Below, piece by piece: positions 1 to 8,273 of a stretch of DNA of 64,000 nucleotides. The DNA comes from Herbidospora yilanensis (GTDB lineage: Bacteria > Actinomycetota > Actinomycetes > Streptosporangiales > Streptosporangiaceae): the NCBI RefSeq assembly GCF_001570565.1, contig NZ_BBXE01000016.1:1-64000 (forward strand), read 5' to 3'. The notes under the pieces are model-generated. The model did no database searches. It was not told where the DNA came from and saw nothing but the letters and a program-made list of their open reading frames with translations. Position 1 is the stretch's first letter. Every line of letters starts with the position of its first letter. The position numbers and the translations under genes were made by a program.

Positions 1-142
1 TGGTCATCTCGTCTGGGGAGGGACTGCGCGGCTCAGCCATGGCCACGCATTCGCCCACCCCTCGGCACCTCCGGTCGACGCCGAACGGGGTCGCGCCGGA
101 GTTGTATTCCCGCAAGCTTCGTGGGGGAGGAAAGGTACCGCT

Positions 143-164
143 GTGCCCCCGTTGGTGGGGGCAC
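143..164. terminator. stem-loop, possible terminator of the small secreted gene to its right
   Basis: A perfect 8-bp stem (GTGCCCCC / GGGGGCAC) encloses a six-base loop. It lies about 40 bp past the minus-strand stop at 205. There is no U-tract on either side, so this is only a candidate terminator or mRNA-stabilising hairpin. The remaining bases 1-204 hold no gene I can support. Confidence 0.4.
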
Positions 165-204
165 GCCAATCGTGATCTCTTATCGCGGTAGGTCTTGATC
201 AGGC

Positions 205-594
205 TCAGGTGTGAGGCGGTGCGCGGGCCCGGTGTCCGGGGGTGCCGGCGACGTGGGCGGAGGTTGGCAGCCGCCACGCGCCGTATACCTGAACCGGCCG
301 ATTATCTCTGACCAGAATCACCGGCACGAATTCGACGAGCAGATAATTTCTCGTTGTTTTTATCGTGCGCGTCATCGTGGCATCTCCGCCCGGCGCGAGA
401 TCGCCGGGCCACCACGGTAGATTGATGCGCCCGGTGGCGGTCTCCTCAGTGTCGACCACCACGTCCGGCACCGGCGTCACCGACAGGGCAAGAGCCGTAC
501 CTGCGGGAACGAACAATCCGATGACGGCGAAGGCGAGCGAGACGAGAACCGCCCATGTTCTGCCGATCAGTCTGCCCACAACACACCCCCACAA
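205..594 (-). CDS. small secreted protein of unknown function
   Basis: 129 residues if the ATG at 594 is used; a GTG six codons in is an equally good start. The first 35 residues form a clear Sec signal peptide: RLIGR n-region, a long Leu/Val/Ala core and an ALA-type cleavage site near residue 35. The mature part is about 90 residues, has no cysteines and carries a beta-rich acidic/Thr stretch (VDTEETATG). The Arg/Pro-rich end (after about residue 115) does not look like folded protein, so the tail could be frameshifted or simply disordered. I do not recognise a family. No ribosome binding site stands out. The gene is reported because signal peptide and codon bias agree with coding. Confidence 0.5.
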   Translation of the reverse strand: MWGCVVGRLIGRTWAVLVSLAFAVIGLFVPAGTALALSVTPVPDVVVDTEETATGRINLPWWPGDLAPGGDATMTRTIKTTRNYLLVEFVPVILVRDNRPVQVYGAWRLPTSAHVAGTPGHRARAPPHT

Positions 595-897
595 ATATCG
601 AGCTCATTTGATTTTCGCCCCGGGGGGTGGCGCCTTATTTAGTGACACCCCTGAACTACCCCCGGCGATCACGCCTGTAAACAAACTTCAGAAGAAAAAA
701 TTCGAGCGCCGCGATGTGGGCTTGTGTCCCTTTTTTCGGTGCCGGTACGCTGACTAAATCCGGATATCCCGGCGAAGGGTCAGCCATTGTCGGCCGCGCC
801 CGACAGGTGCGCCGTGTGCCGACAGATCAGGCTTTCTCGTGCGGCCCGGCCGCCAATCAAAAATGGACATGAGACCCATGAGTCCGAATCGGCTGAT

Positions 898-910
898 CTG
901 AACGTTTCAG
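898..910. promoter_or_regulatory. operator-like palindrome CTGAA-cgt-TTCAG upstream of the pectin lyase
   Basis: A 13-bp near-perfect palindrome 40 bp upstream of the proposed -35 box. Its AACGTT-like centre resembles LacI-family operators of carbohydrate genes, but no LacI gene is adjacent, so the link to a regulator is speculative. Confidence 0.3.
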
Positions 911-949
911 TCACGACCTCGGATGACATTACGGCGATGTCGACGATCG

Positions 950-978
950 TTGACCGGTTGAGTCGGGATTTCTACGTT
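950..978 (+). promoter_or_regulatory. promoter for the rhamnogalacturonan lyase
   Basis: TTGACC (950-955), a 17-bp spacer and TACGTT (973-978) fit a sigma-70/HrdB-type promoter. Transcription would start near 985, giving a leader of about 27 bases before the ATG at 1012. Confidence 0.5.
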
Positions 979-1011
979 CTGGGCCTGACGCTCCCCCAGA
1001 TTGGACCGGCT

Positions 1012-3213
1012 ATGAAACGTTTCGCCCTCGTCGCGGCAGGGCTGCTGGTGGCCGCGGTCGCCCTGCAGGGTCCGGCCACGGCCGCCGTGGCCTGCCGGAT
1101 CGACTACTCCGTCGGCAGTGCGTGGCCCGGCGGGTTCTCGACCACCGTCACCGTCAACAACCTCGGCGACCCGGTCGACGGATGGCGGGTGACCTGGACG
1201 TTCACAGCCGGGCAGCAGATCACCCAGGCGTGGAACACCGCCCTCACCCAGAGCGGCGGCAACGTGACGGCGGACGACGCCGGCTACAACCGCCAGCTCG
1301 CGACGGGCGCCTCGACCGCGTTCGGCTTCAACGCCTCCATGAGCGGGACCAACAACCCCGCGCCCACGAACTTCGCCCTCAACGGCGTCCCCTGCAACGG
1401 CCCCCAGCCCAGCCCGACGCCGACCCCCACACCGACGCCCACCCCGACACCGACGCCCACCCCGACGCCGACCCCCACCCCGACGCCGACCCCCACGCCC
1501 AGCGGCGCGAAGCAGGTCGAGGACCTCGACCGCGGCGTCATCTCGGTCCGCAGCGGCAGCGCGAACCTCGTGTCGTGGCGGCTGCTCGGCACCGAGGCCC
1601 GGGACACCTCGTTCAACGTCTACCGGTCGGGCACCCGCGTGGCCACCGTCTCCGACTCCACGAACTACCTGGACAGCGGGGCGGCCTCCGACGCGACGTA
1701 CACGATCAGGGCGGTGAACGGCGGTGTGGAAGGGCCGAGCTCCGAGACGTCGCTGCGGTTCGCGGGCGGCTACCTGGACGTCCCCATCACGCCGCCGAGC
1801 TCCAACTACACCGCCAACGACGCCAGTGTCGGCGATCTCGATGGTGACGGCCGCGTCGACCTGGTGCTGAAGTGGGAGCCGAACGACGCCAAGGACAACT
1901 CCCAGTCGGGCGTCACGTCCCCGGTCTACGTCGACGGCGTCAAACTCGACGGCACCCGCCTGTGGCGGATCAACCTCGGCCGCAACATCCGCGCCGGGGC
2001 GCACTACACGCAGTTCCAGGTATACGACTACGACGGCGACGGTCGCGCCGAGGTCGCCATGAAGACCGCCGACGGGACCGTCGACGGCCGGGGCACCGTG
2101 ATCGGCAACGCGTCGGCGAACTACGTCAACTCCGGCGGCTACGTGCTCTCCGGCCCCGAGTTCCTGACCGTGTTCAACGGCCAGACGGGCGCCGCGATGT
2201 CGACCGTCGACTACCAGCCGGGCCGGGGCACCGTCTCAAGCTGGGGCGACAACTACGGCAACCGCGTCGACCGGTTCCTGGCCGGCACGGCCTACCTCGA
2301 CGGCCAGCGCCCCTCGCTGATCATGTCTCGGGGCTACTACACCCGGGCGGTCGTGGTGGCCTGGGACTTCCGCAACGGCGCGCTCACCCGCCGGTGGACG
2401 TTCGACTCCAACAACGCCACCTCCTACGCGGGCCAGGGCAACCACCAGCTCTCGATCGCCGACGTCGACGCCGACGGCCGCGACGAGATCGTCTTCGGCG
2501 CGGCCGTCATCAACGACAACGGCTCGGGCCTCTACAACACCGGCCTCGGCCACGGCGACGCGCTGCACGTGGGCGACCTGAACCCGTCGCGGCAGGGCCT
2601 GGAGATCTTCAAGGTCAGCGAGGACGGCTCGAAGCCGGGTTCCTGGATGGCCGACGCACGGACCGGCCAGATCCTCTGGCAGACCGCCTCGGGCGGCGAC
2701 AACGGCCGGGGCGTCTCGGGCGACGTCTGGGCCGGCAGCGCGGGCGCCGAGTCGTGGTCGGCGCGCGACACCACGCTCCGGTCGCCGACCGGCGCGAGCC
2801 TCGGCCGGGAGCCCTCGTCGATCAACTTCCTGGCCTGGTGGGACGCCGATCCCGTCCGGGAACTCCTCGACGACGTGCGCATCGACAAGTACGGCACCGG
2901 CGGCGACACCCGCCTGCTGACCGCTTCCGGCGTCCACTCCAACAACGGCACCAAGGCGACCCCGTCGTTGTCGGGCGACATCCTCGGCGACTGGCGCGAA
3001 GAGGTGATCTGGCCGACCAGCGACAACCGGGCGCTGCGCATCTACTCGACGCCCACGGTGACCAGCGTGAAGATCCACACGCTGCTGCACGACCCGATGT
3101 ACCGCGTCGCGCTGGCCTGGCAGAACACCGCCTACAACCAGCCGCCCCACCCGAGCTTCTTCATCGGCGACGGGATGGCGACCCCGGCCAGGCCGAACGT
3201 GTACGTCCGCTAG
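1012..3213 (+). CDS. secreted family 11 rhamnogalacturonan lyase with N-terminal CBM2
   Basis: Predicted to cleave the rhamnogalacturonan I backbone of pectin by beta-elimination outside the cell (PL11, YesW/YesX-like). The ATG at 1012 gives MKRF followed by a hydrophobic Sec signal ending in ATAA near residue 25, giving 733 residues. Next comes a family 2 carbohydrate-binding module (about residues 27-125) bounded by the usual cysteine pair, then a (PT)n linker of about 35 residues, then the catalytic region from about residue 165: a short fibronectin-like N-part followed by the eight-bladed propeller with repeated DxDGDGR and DVDADGRDE calcium-type motifs. CBM2 usually binds cellulose or xylan, so the enzyme is probably held on plant wall material. 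Single-gene unit with its own promoter. No strong Shine-Dalgarno is visible. Confidence 0.9.
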   Translation: MKRFALVAAGLLVAAVALQGPATAAVACRIDYSVGSAWPGGFSTTVTVNNLGDPVDGWRVTWTFTAGQQITQAWNTALTQSGGNVTADDAGYNRQLATGASTAFGFNASMSGTNNPAPTNFALNGVPCNGPQPSPTPTPTPTPTPTPTPTPTPTPTPTPTPTPSGAKQVEDLDRGVISVRSGSANLVSWRLLGTEARDTSFNVYRSGTRVATVSDSTNYLDSGAASDATYTIRAVNGGVEGPSSETSLRFAGGYLDVPITPPSSNYTANDASVGDLDGDGRVDLVLKWEPNDAKDNSQSGVTSPVYVDGVKLDGTRLWRINLGRNIRAGAHYTQFQVYDYDGDGRAEVAMKTADGTVDGRGTVIGNASANYVNSGGYVLSGPEFLTVFNGQTGAAMSTVDYQPGRGTVSSWGDNYGNRVDRFLAGTAYLDGQRPSLIMSRGYYTRAVVVAWDFRNGALTRRWTFDSNNATSYAGQGNHQLSIADVDADGRDEIVFGAAVINDNGSGLYNTGLGHGDALHVGDLNPSRQGLEIFKVSEDGSKPGSWMADARTGQILWQTASGGDNGRGVSGDVWAGSAGAESWSARDTTLRSPTGASLGREPSSINFLAWWDADPVRELLDDVRIDKYGTGGDTRLLTASGVHSNNGTKATPSLSGDILGDWREEVIWPTSDNRALRIYSTPTVTSVKIHTLLHDPMYRVALAWQNTAYNQPPHPSFFIGDGMATPARPNVYVR

Positions 3214-3240
3214 TCCTCGATGAGGTTCGACGGACAACGT

Positions 3241-3861
3241 TCAGTCGGCGATGTAACTCACGGAGTTCACGTAGTAGCCGGCCGCCTTGGTGCCCCGCAC
3301 GTGCAGGAACATGGCGCCGCCCTCGTAGGAGTAGGCGCAGCTGTGGCCCTTGGGCTCCTTGGAGCAGCCCTGCCAGTGGTAGGGCACGCCGTTGGGGTCC
3401 CACTTGACCTTGAAGAGGGTCTTGACGGCTCCGGCGGTGGCGACCTCGCGGGCCCGGTTCCTGTCGTTGGCCCACCACGACTTGACGAAGTACTGCGCGA
3501 CCGTGCCGGGCGAGGTGATGTGCTGCGACGTCCACGCCTTGACGACCTTGTCGCCCTTCACCTGGAAGAGGAAACCCTTGAGGTCGCCCGGCACCTTCAC
3601 GCTGGTGTGCACGAATCGGCACGTTCCACCGGCGGTGCAGCCCGCGAACTTGTCGGGCGCGCGGAACTTGTACTTGAGGAGCTTGCTGACGACCTCGGGG
3701 GTGGCGTACTTGCCCATGGTCGTCTTGTTCTTCTTGAGCCAGCCGTCGAAGAGCTTCTTGGCGACGGTGGCGGGGGTGGCCGCCTGGGCGGCGGGGGCGG
3801 CGACGGTCAGCAGGGCGGTCGCGGTCAGGGCGACGCCGGCGAGCAGTGATCTTGAGGACAT
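3241..3861 (-). CDS. secreted protein with an internal tandem duplication
   Basis: 206 residues with a Sec signal peptide (MSSRSLL, Ala/Leu core, AQAA cleavage near residue 28). The mature protein consists of two related halves of about 85 residues. Each begins with a T-V-A-x-x-hydrophobic-F/V helix, has an ATPxxV/ATAGAV motif, an aromatic K-x-K segment, and a cysteine pair before a F/Y-x-H/Y-x-x strand (GCTAGGTC in the first, CSKEPKGHSC in the second), ending in a beta strand with a small-residue turn. I read this as an ancestral duplication. No catalytic motif is apparent and I cannot name the family. A TAGGGT -10-like box lies seven bases before the ATG, suggesting leaderless transcription. 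Confidence 0.75.
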   Translation of the reverse strand: MSSRSLLAGVALTATALLTVAAPAAQAATPATVAKKLFDGWLKKNKTTMGKYATPEVVSKLLKYKFRAPDKFAGCTAGGTCRFVHTSVKVPGDLKGFLFQVKGDKVVKAWTSQHITSPGTVAQYFVKSWWANDRNRAREVATAGAVKTLFKVKWDPNGVPYHWQGCSKEPKGHSCAYSYEGGAMFLHVRGTKAAGYYVNSVSYIAD

Positions 3862-3924
3862 GGCGACACCCTAGAGCCGCCCGCTTTACAGCCGATAGCG
3901 GATGACTTGCGGGGGTAGACGACC

Positions 3925-4884
3925 ATGATGGCGATCTATGGCTTTCACGCCTCTCATGAGCAGGTTTCCCCCGGTGATCTTCTGGACGCCGTCCGCCTGG
4001 CCGACGAGGCCGGCTTCGCGATGGCGATGTGCTCCGACCACATCGCGCCCTGGAGCGCCCGGCAGGGCGAGTCGGGGTTCGCGTGGTCGTGGCTGGGCGC
4101 CGCGCTCCAGGCCACGACGCTGCGGTACGGCGTGGTGAACGCGCCCGGCCAGCGCTACCACCCGGCCATCGTCGCGCAGGCGATCGGCACGCTCGCGGCG
4201 ATGTTCCCCGGCCGTTTCTGGGCCGCGCTCGGCTCGGGCGAGGCGTCGAACGAGCACGTCACCGGCGACCGGTGGCCGCGCAAGGAGATCCGGCAGCGGC
4301 GGCTGCGCGAGTGCGTCGACGTGATCAGGGCCCTGCTGAACGGCGAAGAGGTCAGCCACGACGGGCTCGTCACCGTCGACCGGGCCAGACTGTGGTCGCT
4401 CCCGGCGGAGCCGCCGAAGCTGATCGGCGCCGCGGTCAGCGTGGAGACCGCCAGGTGGGTCGCGGAGTGGGCCGACGGGCTCATCACGGTGAACAGTCCG
4501 CTGTCCAAGGAGGTCCTGGACGCCTACCGCGAGGCGGGCGGGCGGGGGCCGGCGGCCGTACAGGTGCATCTGAGCTGGGCGCCGAGTGAGGAGGAGGCGC
4601 TGGCGACCGCGCACGACCAGTGGCGGTCGAACGTGGTCGGCCCGCCCGGGAGCTGGGACTTCGACACCCCGGAGATGTTCGACAGCGTGGCCCGGTTCGT
4701 CACCCCCGAGCAGGTCGCCGAATCGGTCTTCGTGTCCGCCGACACCTCACGGCACGTCGACTGGCTGCGCGGCTACGCCGACGCCGGATTCGACGAGGTC
4801 TACCTGCATCACGTGGGCAGGGAGCAGACCCGGTTCATCGAGACGTTCGGCGCCAAGGTGCTGCCCGAGCTCACTACAGGGTGA
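3925..4884 (+). CDS. LLM-class flavin oxidoreductase (TIGR03885-like, probable non-F420 type)
   Basis: 319 residues, the normal length for luciferase-like monooxygenase barrels. The N-terminal strand (YGFHASHEQVSP), the SDHIAPW segment near residue 37, GSGEASNEHVTGDRWP near residue 100 and ADGLITVNSPL near residue 190 match the subfamily usually described as a flavinoid oxidoreductase of the non-F420 branch. The substrate is unknown. Two in-frame ATGs (3925 and 3928) are both possible; a purine-rich GGGGGTAG lies just upstream. The stop codon lies inside a 26-bp palindrome (4872-4897). Confidence 0.8.
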   Translation: MMAIYGFHASHEQVSPGDLLDAVRLADEAGFAMAMCSDHIAPWSARQGESGFAWSWLGAALQATTLRYGVVNAPGQRYHPAIVAQAIGTLAAMFPGRFWAALGSGEASNEHVTGDRWPRKEIRQRRLRECVDVIRALLNGEEVSHDGLVTVDRARLWSLPAEPPKLIGAAVSVETARWVAEWADGLITVNSPLSKEVLDAYREAGGRGPAAVQVHLSWAPSEEEALATAHDQWRSNVVGPPGSWDFDTPEMFDSVARFVTPEQVAESVFVSADTSRHVDWLRGYADAGFDEVYLHHVGREQTRFIETFGAKVLPELTTG

Positions 4885-4897
4885 TCACCAAGTAGTG
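4872..4897. promoter_or_regulatory. 26-bp palindrome across the stop codon of the LLM oxidoreductase
   Basis: Outer arms CACTAC and GTAGTG flank a perfect 10-bp core GGTGATCACC, with two mismatched bases on each side between arm and core. It sits 125 bp before the WxL-like gene at 5022. It could be an operator for that gene or a terminator hairpin; there is no U-tract, which favours protein binding. Confidence 0.4.
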
Positions 4898-5021
4898 ATC
4901 CAGCGGATGGTCAAGATCTCCTCTGACCTGCGCGCGGAGCGCCGGGGGCGGCTCGTCAGCGATCTACGCTCGCGCTGACTTGTTCGCAACCCGGTGTTTC
5001 CGGGCGATGTGAGGATGACCG

Positions 5022-5555
5022 ATGCGGTTTCTCAAGTATGTGATCGGCATGGCCATGGTGCTGCTGATCGGTTCCGTTGCCCCGGCGCAGGCCGCCGACA
5101 CCACTGTGACCTTCACGATCCAGGGCGGCGCGCTCACCATCAGCGCCCCGGCGAGCATCAACTTGGGCAACACCGCTTCAGGTGCCACCCTCCAGGGCAC
5201 GATCGGCCCGGTCACGGTCACCGACCTGCGTGCCACGCTGCTCGGCTCGTGGACGGCCCACGTCTCCTCGACCGACTTCACCACGGGCGGCGGCACCGCG
5301 AACGAGACGATCCCGAAGACCGACGCCGCGTACGCCTCGGGCGCGGCCACCTCGACGACCGGCGTCGGCACCTTCGTGCCCGGCCAGCTCACCGTGCCGC
5401 TGGCCGCGCCGCTCACCGGCCAGGTCACCGCGTTCAGCGCGACCGCGCTGGTCGGCAACAACACGGTCACCTGGAACCCGACCCTGCGCGTCACCATCCC
5501 GAACTCCGCGGTCGCCGGCACGTACACGGGGACGGTGACCCATTCGATCGCGTGA
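5022..5555 (+). CDS. WxL-like secreted surface protein, first paralogue
   Basis: 177 residues. A Sec signal (MRFLKYVIG to AQAA, about residues 1-24) precedes one beta-rich domain. It runs from a TFTIQGGALTISAP strand through LGNTASG, VTDLRATLLGSWTAHVSSTDF, and ends VTWNPTLRVTIPNSAVAGTYTGTVTHSIA, the pattern of the C-terminal WxL-like domain of surface proteins. The two Trp sites (SWTAH, TWNP) fit the family signature. A GAGGATG Shine-Dalgarno precedes the ATG. Its close relative at 6543-7214 ends in nearly the same sequence (GTITHSVA), and the DUF916-like gene lies between. In Firmicutes such sets form wall-bound complexes; that role here is inference. Confidence 0.8.
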   Translation: MRFLKYVIGMAMVLLIGSVAPAQAADTTVTFTIQGGALTISAPASINLGNTASGATLQGTIGPVTVTDLRATLLGSWTAHVSSTDFTTGGGTANETIPKTDAAYASGAATSTTGVGTFVPGQLTVPLAAPLTGQVTAFSATALVGNNTVTWNPTLRVTIPNSAVAGTYTGTVTHSIA

Positions 5556-5607
5556 CCGGGCCGCTCTCCACCGGATCCTGATCGCGCCCCTCCTGGTTCT
5601 GCTCGCC

Positions 5608-6546
5608 GTGCCGGCCCTGACCGGCCGGGCGGACGCGAAGCCGGCGGGGCAGATCGGGATCAGGCTCGTCGAGGCCCCAGAGGACAGGGCCGACGATCCG
5701 CGTGCGCGGGTCTACATCGTCGACCACGTGAAGCCGGGAACCGTGATCCACCGGCGGTTCGCCGTGAACAACACCTCCGCGAGACCCCAGACGTTGTGGT
5801 TGTACGCGGCAGGGGCGGAGATCAGGCAGAAGAAGTTCGGCTTCCTGCCGGAACAGACGGGCAACGAGTTGTCGTCGTGGATCACGTTCGACCACCCGGC
5901 CGTCACGCTGCCTCCCGGCGGGGAACGAATACTCAGGGCCACCATCCGGGTGCCGCGAACCGCCTGGAAGGGCGAGCGGTACGCCGTCATGTGGGCCGAG
6001 GCCCGCGCGAGGGCGACCGGGGAACGCAACGTCCAGGTCAACAACCGGGTCGGCATCCGCGTCTACCTCGACGTCGGGGCCGGCGGCGAACCGCCGACCG
6101 ACTTCCGCGTCGACAGGATCTGGGCGAGCCGCGACCCGGCGGGCAAGCCGCGTCTGGAGGCGCAGGTCACCAACACCGGCCGGCGGGCCGTCGACATGAG
6201 TGGCGAACTGCGGCTCTCGGAGGGCCCCGGCGGCACGTCGGCCGGGCCGTTCACGGTGACCAGCGGCGTGACCATGGCGCCCCGGGACGTGGGCCGGGTC
6301 GAGGTCCTCCTCGATCCCTCGCTGCCCGCGGGGCCGTGGAAGGCGGACCTGGAGCTGAGGAGCGGGCGTACCACCAGATCCGCGAGCGGGACCGTGACGT
6401 TCCCCGCCGCCCGTGACACGGCGGCCCCCGTGAAACTGGGCAGCACCGCCTTTCCCTCGCCGACCGCCCTGCTCGTCGCAGCGGGGGCGCTCGCGGTGGC
6501 GGGCGGTGGCTACCTCATCTGGCGACGAGCCCGGAGGACACCGTGA
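5608..6546 (+). CDS. DUF916-like (WxL-interacting) membrane-anchored protein, start uncertain
   Basis: 312 residues from the GTG at 5608. The DUF916-type Ig-like domain (IGIRLVEAP near residue 17, VDHVKPGTVIHRRFAVNNTS, WITFDHPAVTLPPGG, YAVMWAEARA) is followed by a second beta domain (about residues 160-265), a C-terminal transmembrane helix (about 283-303) and a basic RRARRTP tail. This topology needs a signal peptide, but none follows 5608. The same frame is open back to 5539 and encodes a perfect n-region plus hydrophobic core (RSRDRAALHR then ILIAPLLVLLAVPALTG), yet contains no ATG, GTG or TTG before 5608. Either a rare ATT start at 5542 is used, or the GTG that overlaps the upstream stop (5552) was coupled and a frameshift intervenes. 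Overlaps the next gene by GTGA. Confidence 0.75.
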   Translation: MPALTGRADAKPAGQIGIRLVEAPEDRADDPRARVYIVDHVKPGTVIHRRFAVNNTSARPQTLWLYAAGAEIRQKKFGFLPEQTGNELSSWITFDHPAVTLPPGGERILRATIRVPRTAWKGERYAVMWAEARARATGERNVQVNNRVGIRVYLDVGAGGEPPTDFRVDRIWASRDPAGKPRLEAQVTNTGRRAVDMSGELRLSEGPGGTSAGPFTVTSGVTMAPRDVGRVEVLLDPSLPAGPWKADLELRSGRTTRSASGTVTFPAARDTAAPVKLGSTAFPSPTALLVAAGALAVAGGGYLIWRRARRTP

Positions 6547-7214
6547 GACCACGCGTGACGGCGACCCTGGTGGCGGTGGTCGCCGCCGTCGTGACCGCGA
6601 TCCCCGCCATCGCGGACGACCGGGCCGACACCGGCGTCGTGTGGGCCGCCATACCGGATGAAGCCGGGGAGGGTGGAGCCCTGGGCGGCGTCCTGGATGG
6701 CACACAGGAGAAACCCGCCCAAGGCCGCCCACCGTCCCCGGCCCGCCCGGCACCTCGGAACTCGGCGAAACGGCTGGCCAACGCCGGTCTCGCCATCACC
6801 GCCCCCACGTCGGCGGCGCTCGGCAGCACCACCATCGGAGGCCAGTTGTCGGCCCCGCTCGGCACGGTCACCGTGGCCGACACCCGTGACTCGCCGGTCC
6901 AGATCGGCTACACGGCGACGGTCAGCACGACCAACTTCACCACCACCGTCGGCGGCAACACGTCCACGATCTCGAGACCGAACATCTCCTACTGGTCGGG
7001 CCCGGCGACCGCCACCTCCGGCGTCGGCGTGTTCACTCCGGGCCAGCTCACGGCGGTGAACGCGATAGCCCTGACGGGCACGCACACGGCATTCACCGTG
7101 ACCCTGGCGGTGGGGAACACCACGGTCGCGTGGAATCCGACAGTAATCATCAGAGTTCCGTCATCGGCGGCGGCGGGTTCCTACTCGGGAACGATCACGC
7201 ATTCCGTCGCATGA
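6543..7214 (+). CDS. WxL-like secreted surface protein, second paralogue
   Basis: 223 residues, GTG start overlapping the stop of the DUF916-like gene (GTGA), so translationally coupled. A Sec signal covers about residues 1-25, followed by a Gly/Pro-rich linker of about 55 residues absent from the first paralogue, then the same WxL-like domain (LAITAPTSAALGSTTIGG, TATVSTTNFTT, VAWNPTVIIRVPSSAAAGSYSGTITHSVA). The first Trp position of the domain is replaced by Tyr (GYTATV), while the second (AWNP) is kept. The linker may let this protein reach further from the wall. No anchor or sorting signal is present, so retention would depend on the WxL-like domain or its partner. Confidence 0.8.
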   Translation: MRPRVTATLVAVVAAVVTAIPAIADDRADTGVVWAAIPDEAGEGGALGGVLDGTQEKPAQGRPPSPARPAPRNSAKRLANAGLAITAPTSAALGSTTIGGQLSAPLGTVTVADTRDSPVQIGYTATVSTTNFTTTVGGNTSTISRPNISYWSGPATATSGVGVFTPGQLTAVNAIALTGTHTAFTVTLAVGNTTVAWNPTVIIRVPSSAAAGSYSGTITHSVA

Positions 7215-7310
7215 CCGGCGTTGTGGTGCCGGCTTGGCCCACACGACGCCCGGCTGCACATCGAGTCACGGCCCACCGTCCAACGAGCCCGCGCCCAGAA
7301 GACTCCGGGA

Positions 7311-8189
7311 TCAGGCCGTTCTGCGTCGTGAGACGGCCACGCCGGCCAGGCAGAGCGCGCCGCCCGCCAGGGCCAGCCAGGTCGGGGTCTCCCCCAGCAG
7401 CACCCACGCCATCACGATCACTATCGCCGGAACCACGTAGGTGGTGGCGCCCATCTTCCCCGCCGTCGTCCTCGCCAGGGCGTACGCCCACGTCGTGAAA
7501 GCCAACGCCGTTGGGAAAACGCCGAGATAGACCAGGTTCAGCGTGGCCGACAGCGGCGCGTCGGCGGCCTGGGCGACGAGTTGCCCGGCGAACGGCAGGC
7601 AGGTGACCGCGCCGATGAGGCAGCCGAAGGTGGTCACCTGGAGCGCGGAGGCGTGCCGCAGCGCGGGCTTCTGCACGATCGTCGCGATCGCCCAGGTCAG
7701 CGCGGCCACCACGCAGAGCGCCACGCCCAGCACCGAGGCCCCGCCGCCATCGGACATGGAGAAGCCGACGACGACCGCGCCGGTGAACGACACGGCCATG
7801 CCGATGAGCAGCCGGCGCGGGAACCCTTCGGCGAGGAACAGCCCCGACAACAGGGCGATGATGATCGGCCCGATGTTGACGACCATGGCGGCCGTCCCGG
7901 CGTCGACCTCCTGCTCGCCCCAGTTGAGGGCGATCATGTAGATGCCGAACCAGAGCACGCCGGAGACGGCGATCCCGGGCCAGGCCGCACGCGGCGGCAG
8001 CCCTTCGCGCCGGGCCAGCAGGATGACCAGGAGGGTCAGCGACCCGGCCAGCATCCGCCCGAGGGCGAGGGCTCCGGGGGAGTAAGAGAGCACGGCGTGC
8101 CTGATGGCGACGAACGCGGATGCCCAGAGCACCACGGTCACCCCCGCGGCGATGAGCGCCCGGCGGTCGGTTTGTTCCACGGTGGGCAC
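7311..8189 (-). CDS. EamA/DMT-superfamily permease
   Basis: 292 residues with ten hydrophobic segments in two five-helix EamA repeats (about residues 10-135 and 150-285), the standard size for drug/metabolite transporters of the RhaT/YdcZ/PecM kind. Typical features are the N-terminal WASAFVAIRHAV motif, the GEQEVDAGTAAMVVNIGPI segment closing the first repeat, and the PAIVIVMAWVLLGETPTW signature in the second. Exports an unknown small molecule, probably an amino acid or metabolite. It is transcribed away from the ArsR-type regulator at 8274 across an 84-bp gap that holds a palindrome, so it may belong to the same regulon. Confidence 0.85.
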   Translation of the reverse strand: MPTVEQTDRRALIAAGVTVVLWASAFVAIRHAVLSYSPGALALGRMLAGSLTLLVILLARREGLPPRAAWPGIAVSGVLWFGIYMIALNWGEQEVDAGTAAMVVNIGPIIIALLSGLFLAEGFPRRLLIGMAVSFTGAVVVGFSMSDGGGASVLGVALCVVAALTWAIATIVQKPALRHASALQVTTFGCLIGAVTCLPFAGQLVAQAADAPLSATLNLVYLGVFPTALAFTTWAYALARTTAGKMGATTYVVPAIVIVMAWVLLGETPTWLALAGGALCLAGVAVSRRRTA

Positions 8190-8234
8190 TTTAGGGGGAC
8201 ACCCGCTCGGTGCGCATCACGGTTTCGCGCCCTA

Positions 8235-8264
8235 TTGACAAGGAAGTTTTTTACGTACAAACTT
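8235..8264 (+). promoter_or_regulatory. promoter and operator-like inverted repeat before the ArsR-type gene
   Basis: TTGACA (8235-8240) is a consensus -35. An inverted repeat with arms AAGTTT (8244-8249) and AAACTT (8259-8264) lies directly downstream and overlaps the likely -10 (TACAAA, 8256-8261). The AT content stands out from the flanks. A repressor bound here would block RNA polymerase; autoregulation by the downstream ArsR-type protein is the natural guess. Confidence 0.5.
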
Positions 8265-8273
8265 GTTTTTGCG

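Larger units (their letters stand above)
595..1011. other. intergenic region between divergent secreted-protein genes
   Basis: About 417 bp without a convincing gene. The stretch around 600-740 is noticeably AT-richer than the surroundings and includes short A and T tracts, as expected for promoters. The lyase reading frame is open back to 787, but that part shows no signal peptide or domain and the first good signal-peptide start is 1012, so I treat 787-1011 as leader. An operator-like palindrome (898-910) and a promoter (950-978) lie in its right half. Confidence 0.6.

Noticed and set aside
787-1011. N-terminal extension of the rhamnogalacturonan lyase
   Set aside because: It would bury the signal peptide 75 residues inside the protein, and a promoter lies at 950-978.
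1412-1500. Apparent tandem DNA repeat
   Set aside because: It encodes the (PT)n linker between CBM2 and the lyase domain, a normal feature of secreted carbohydrate enzymes.
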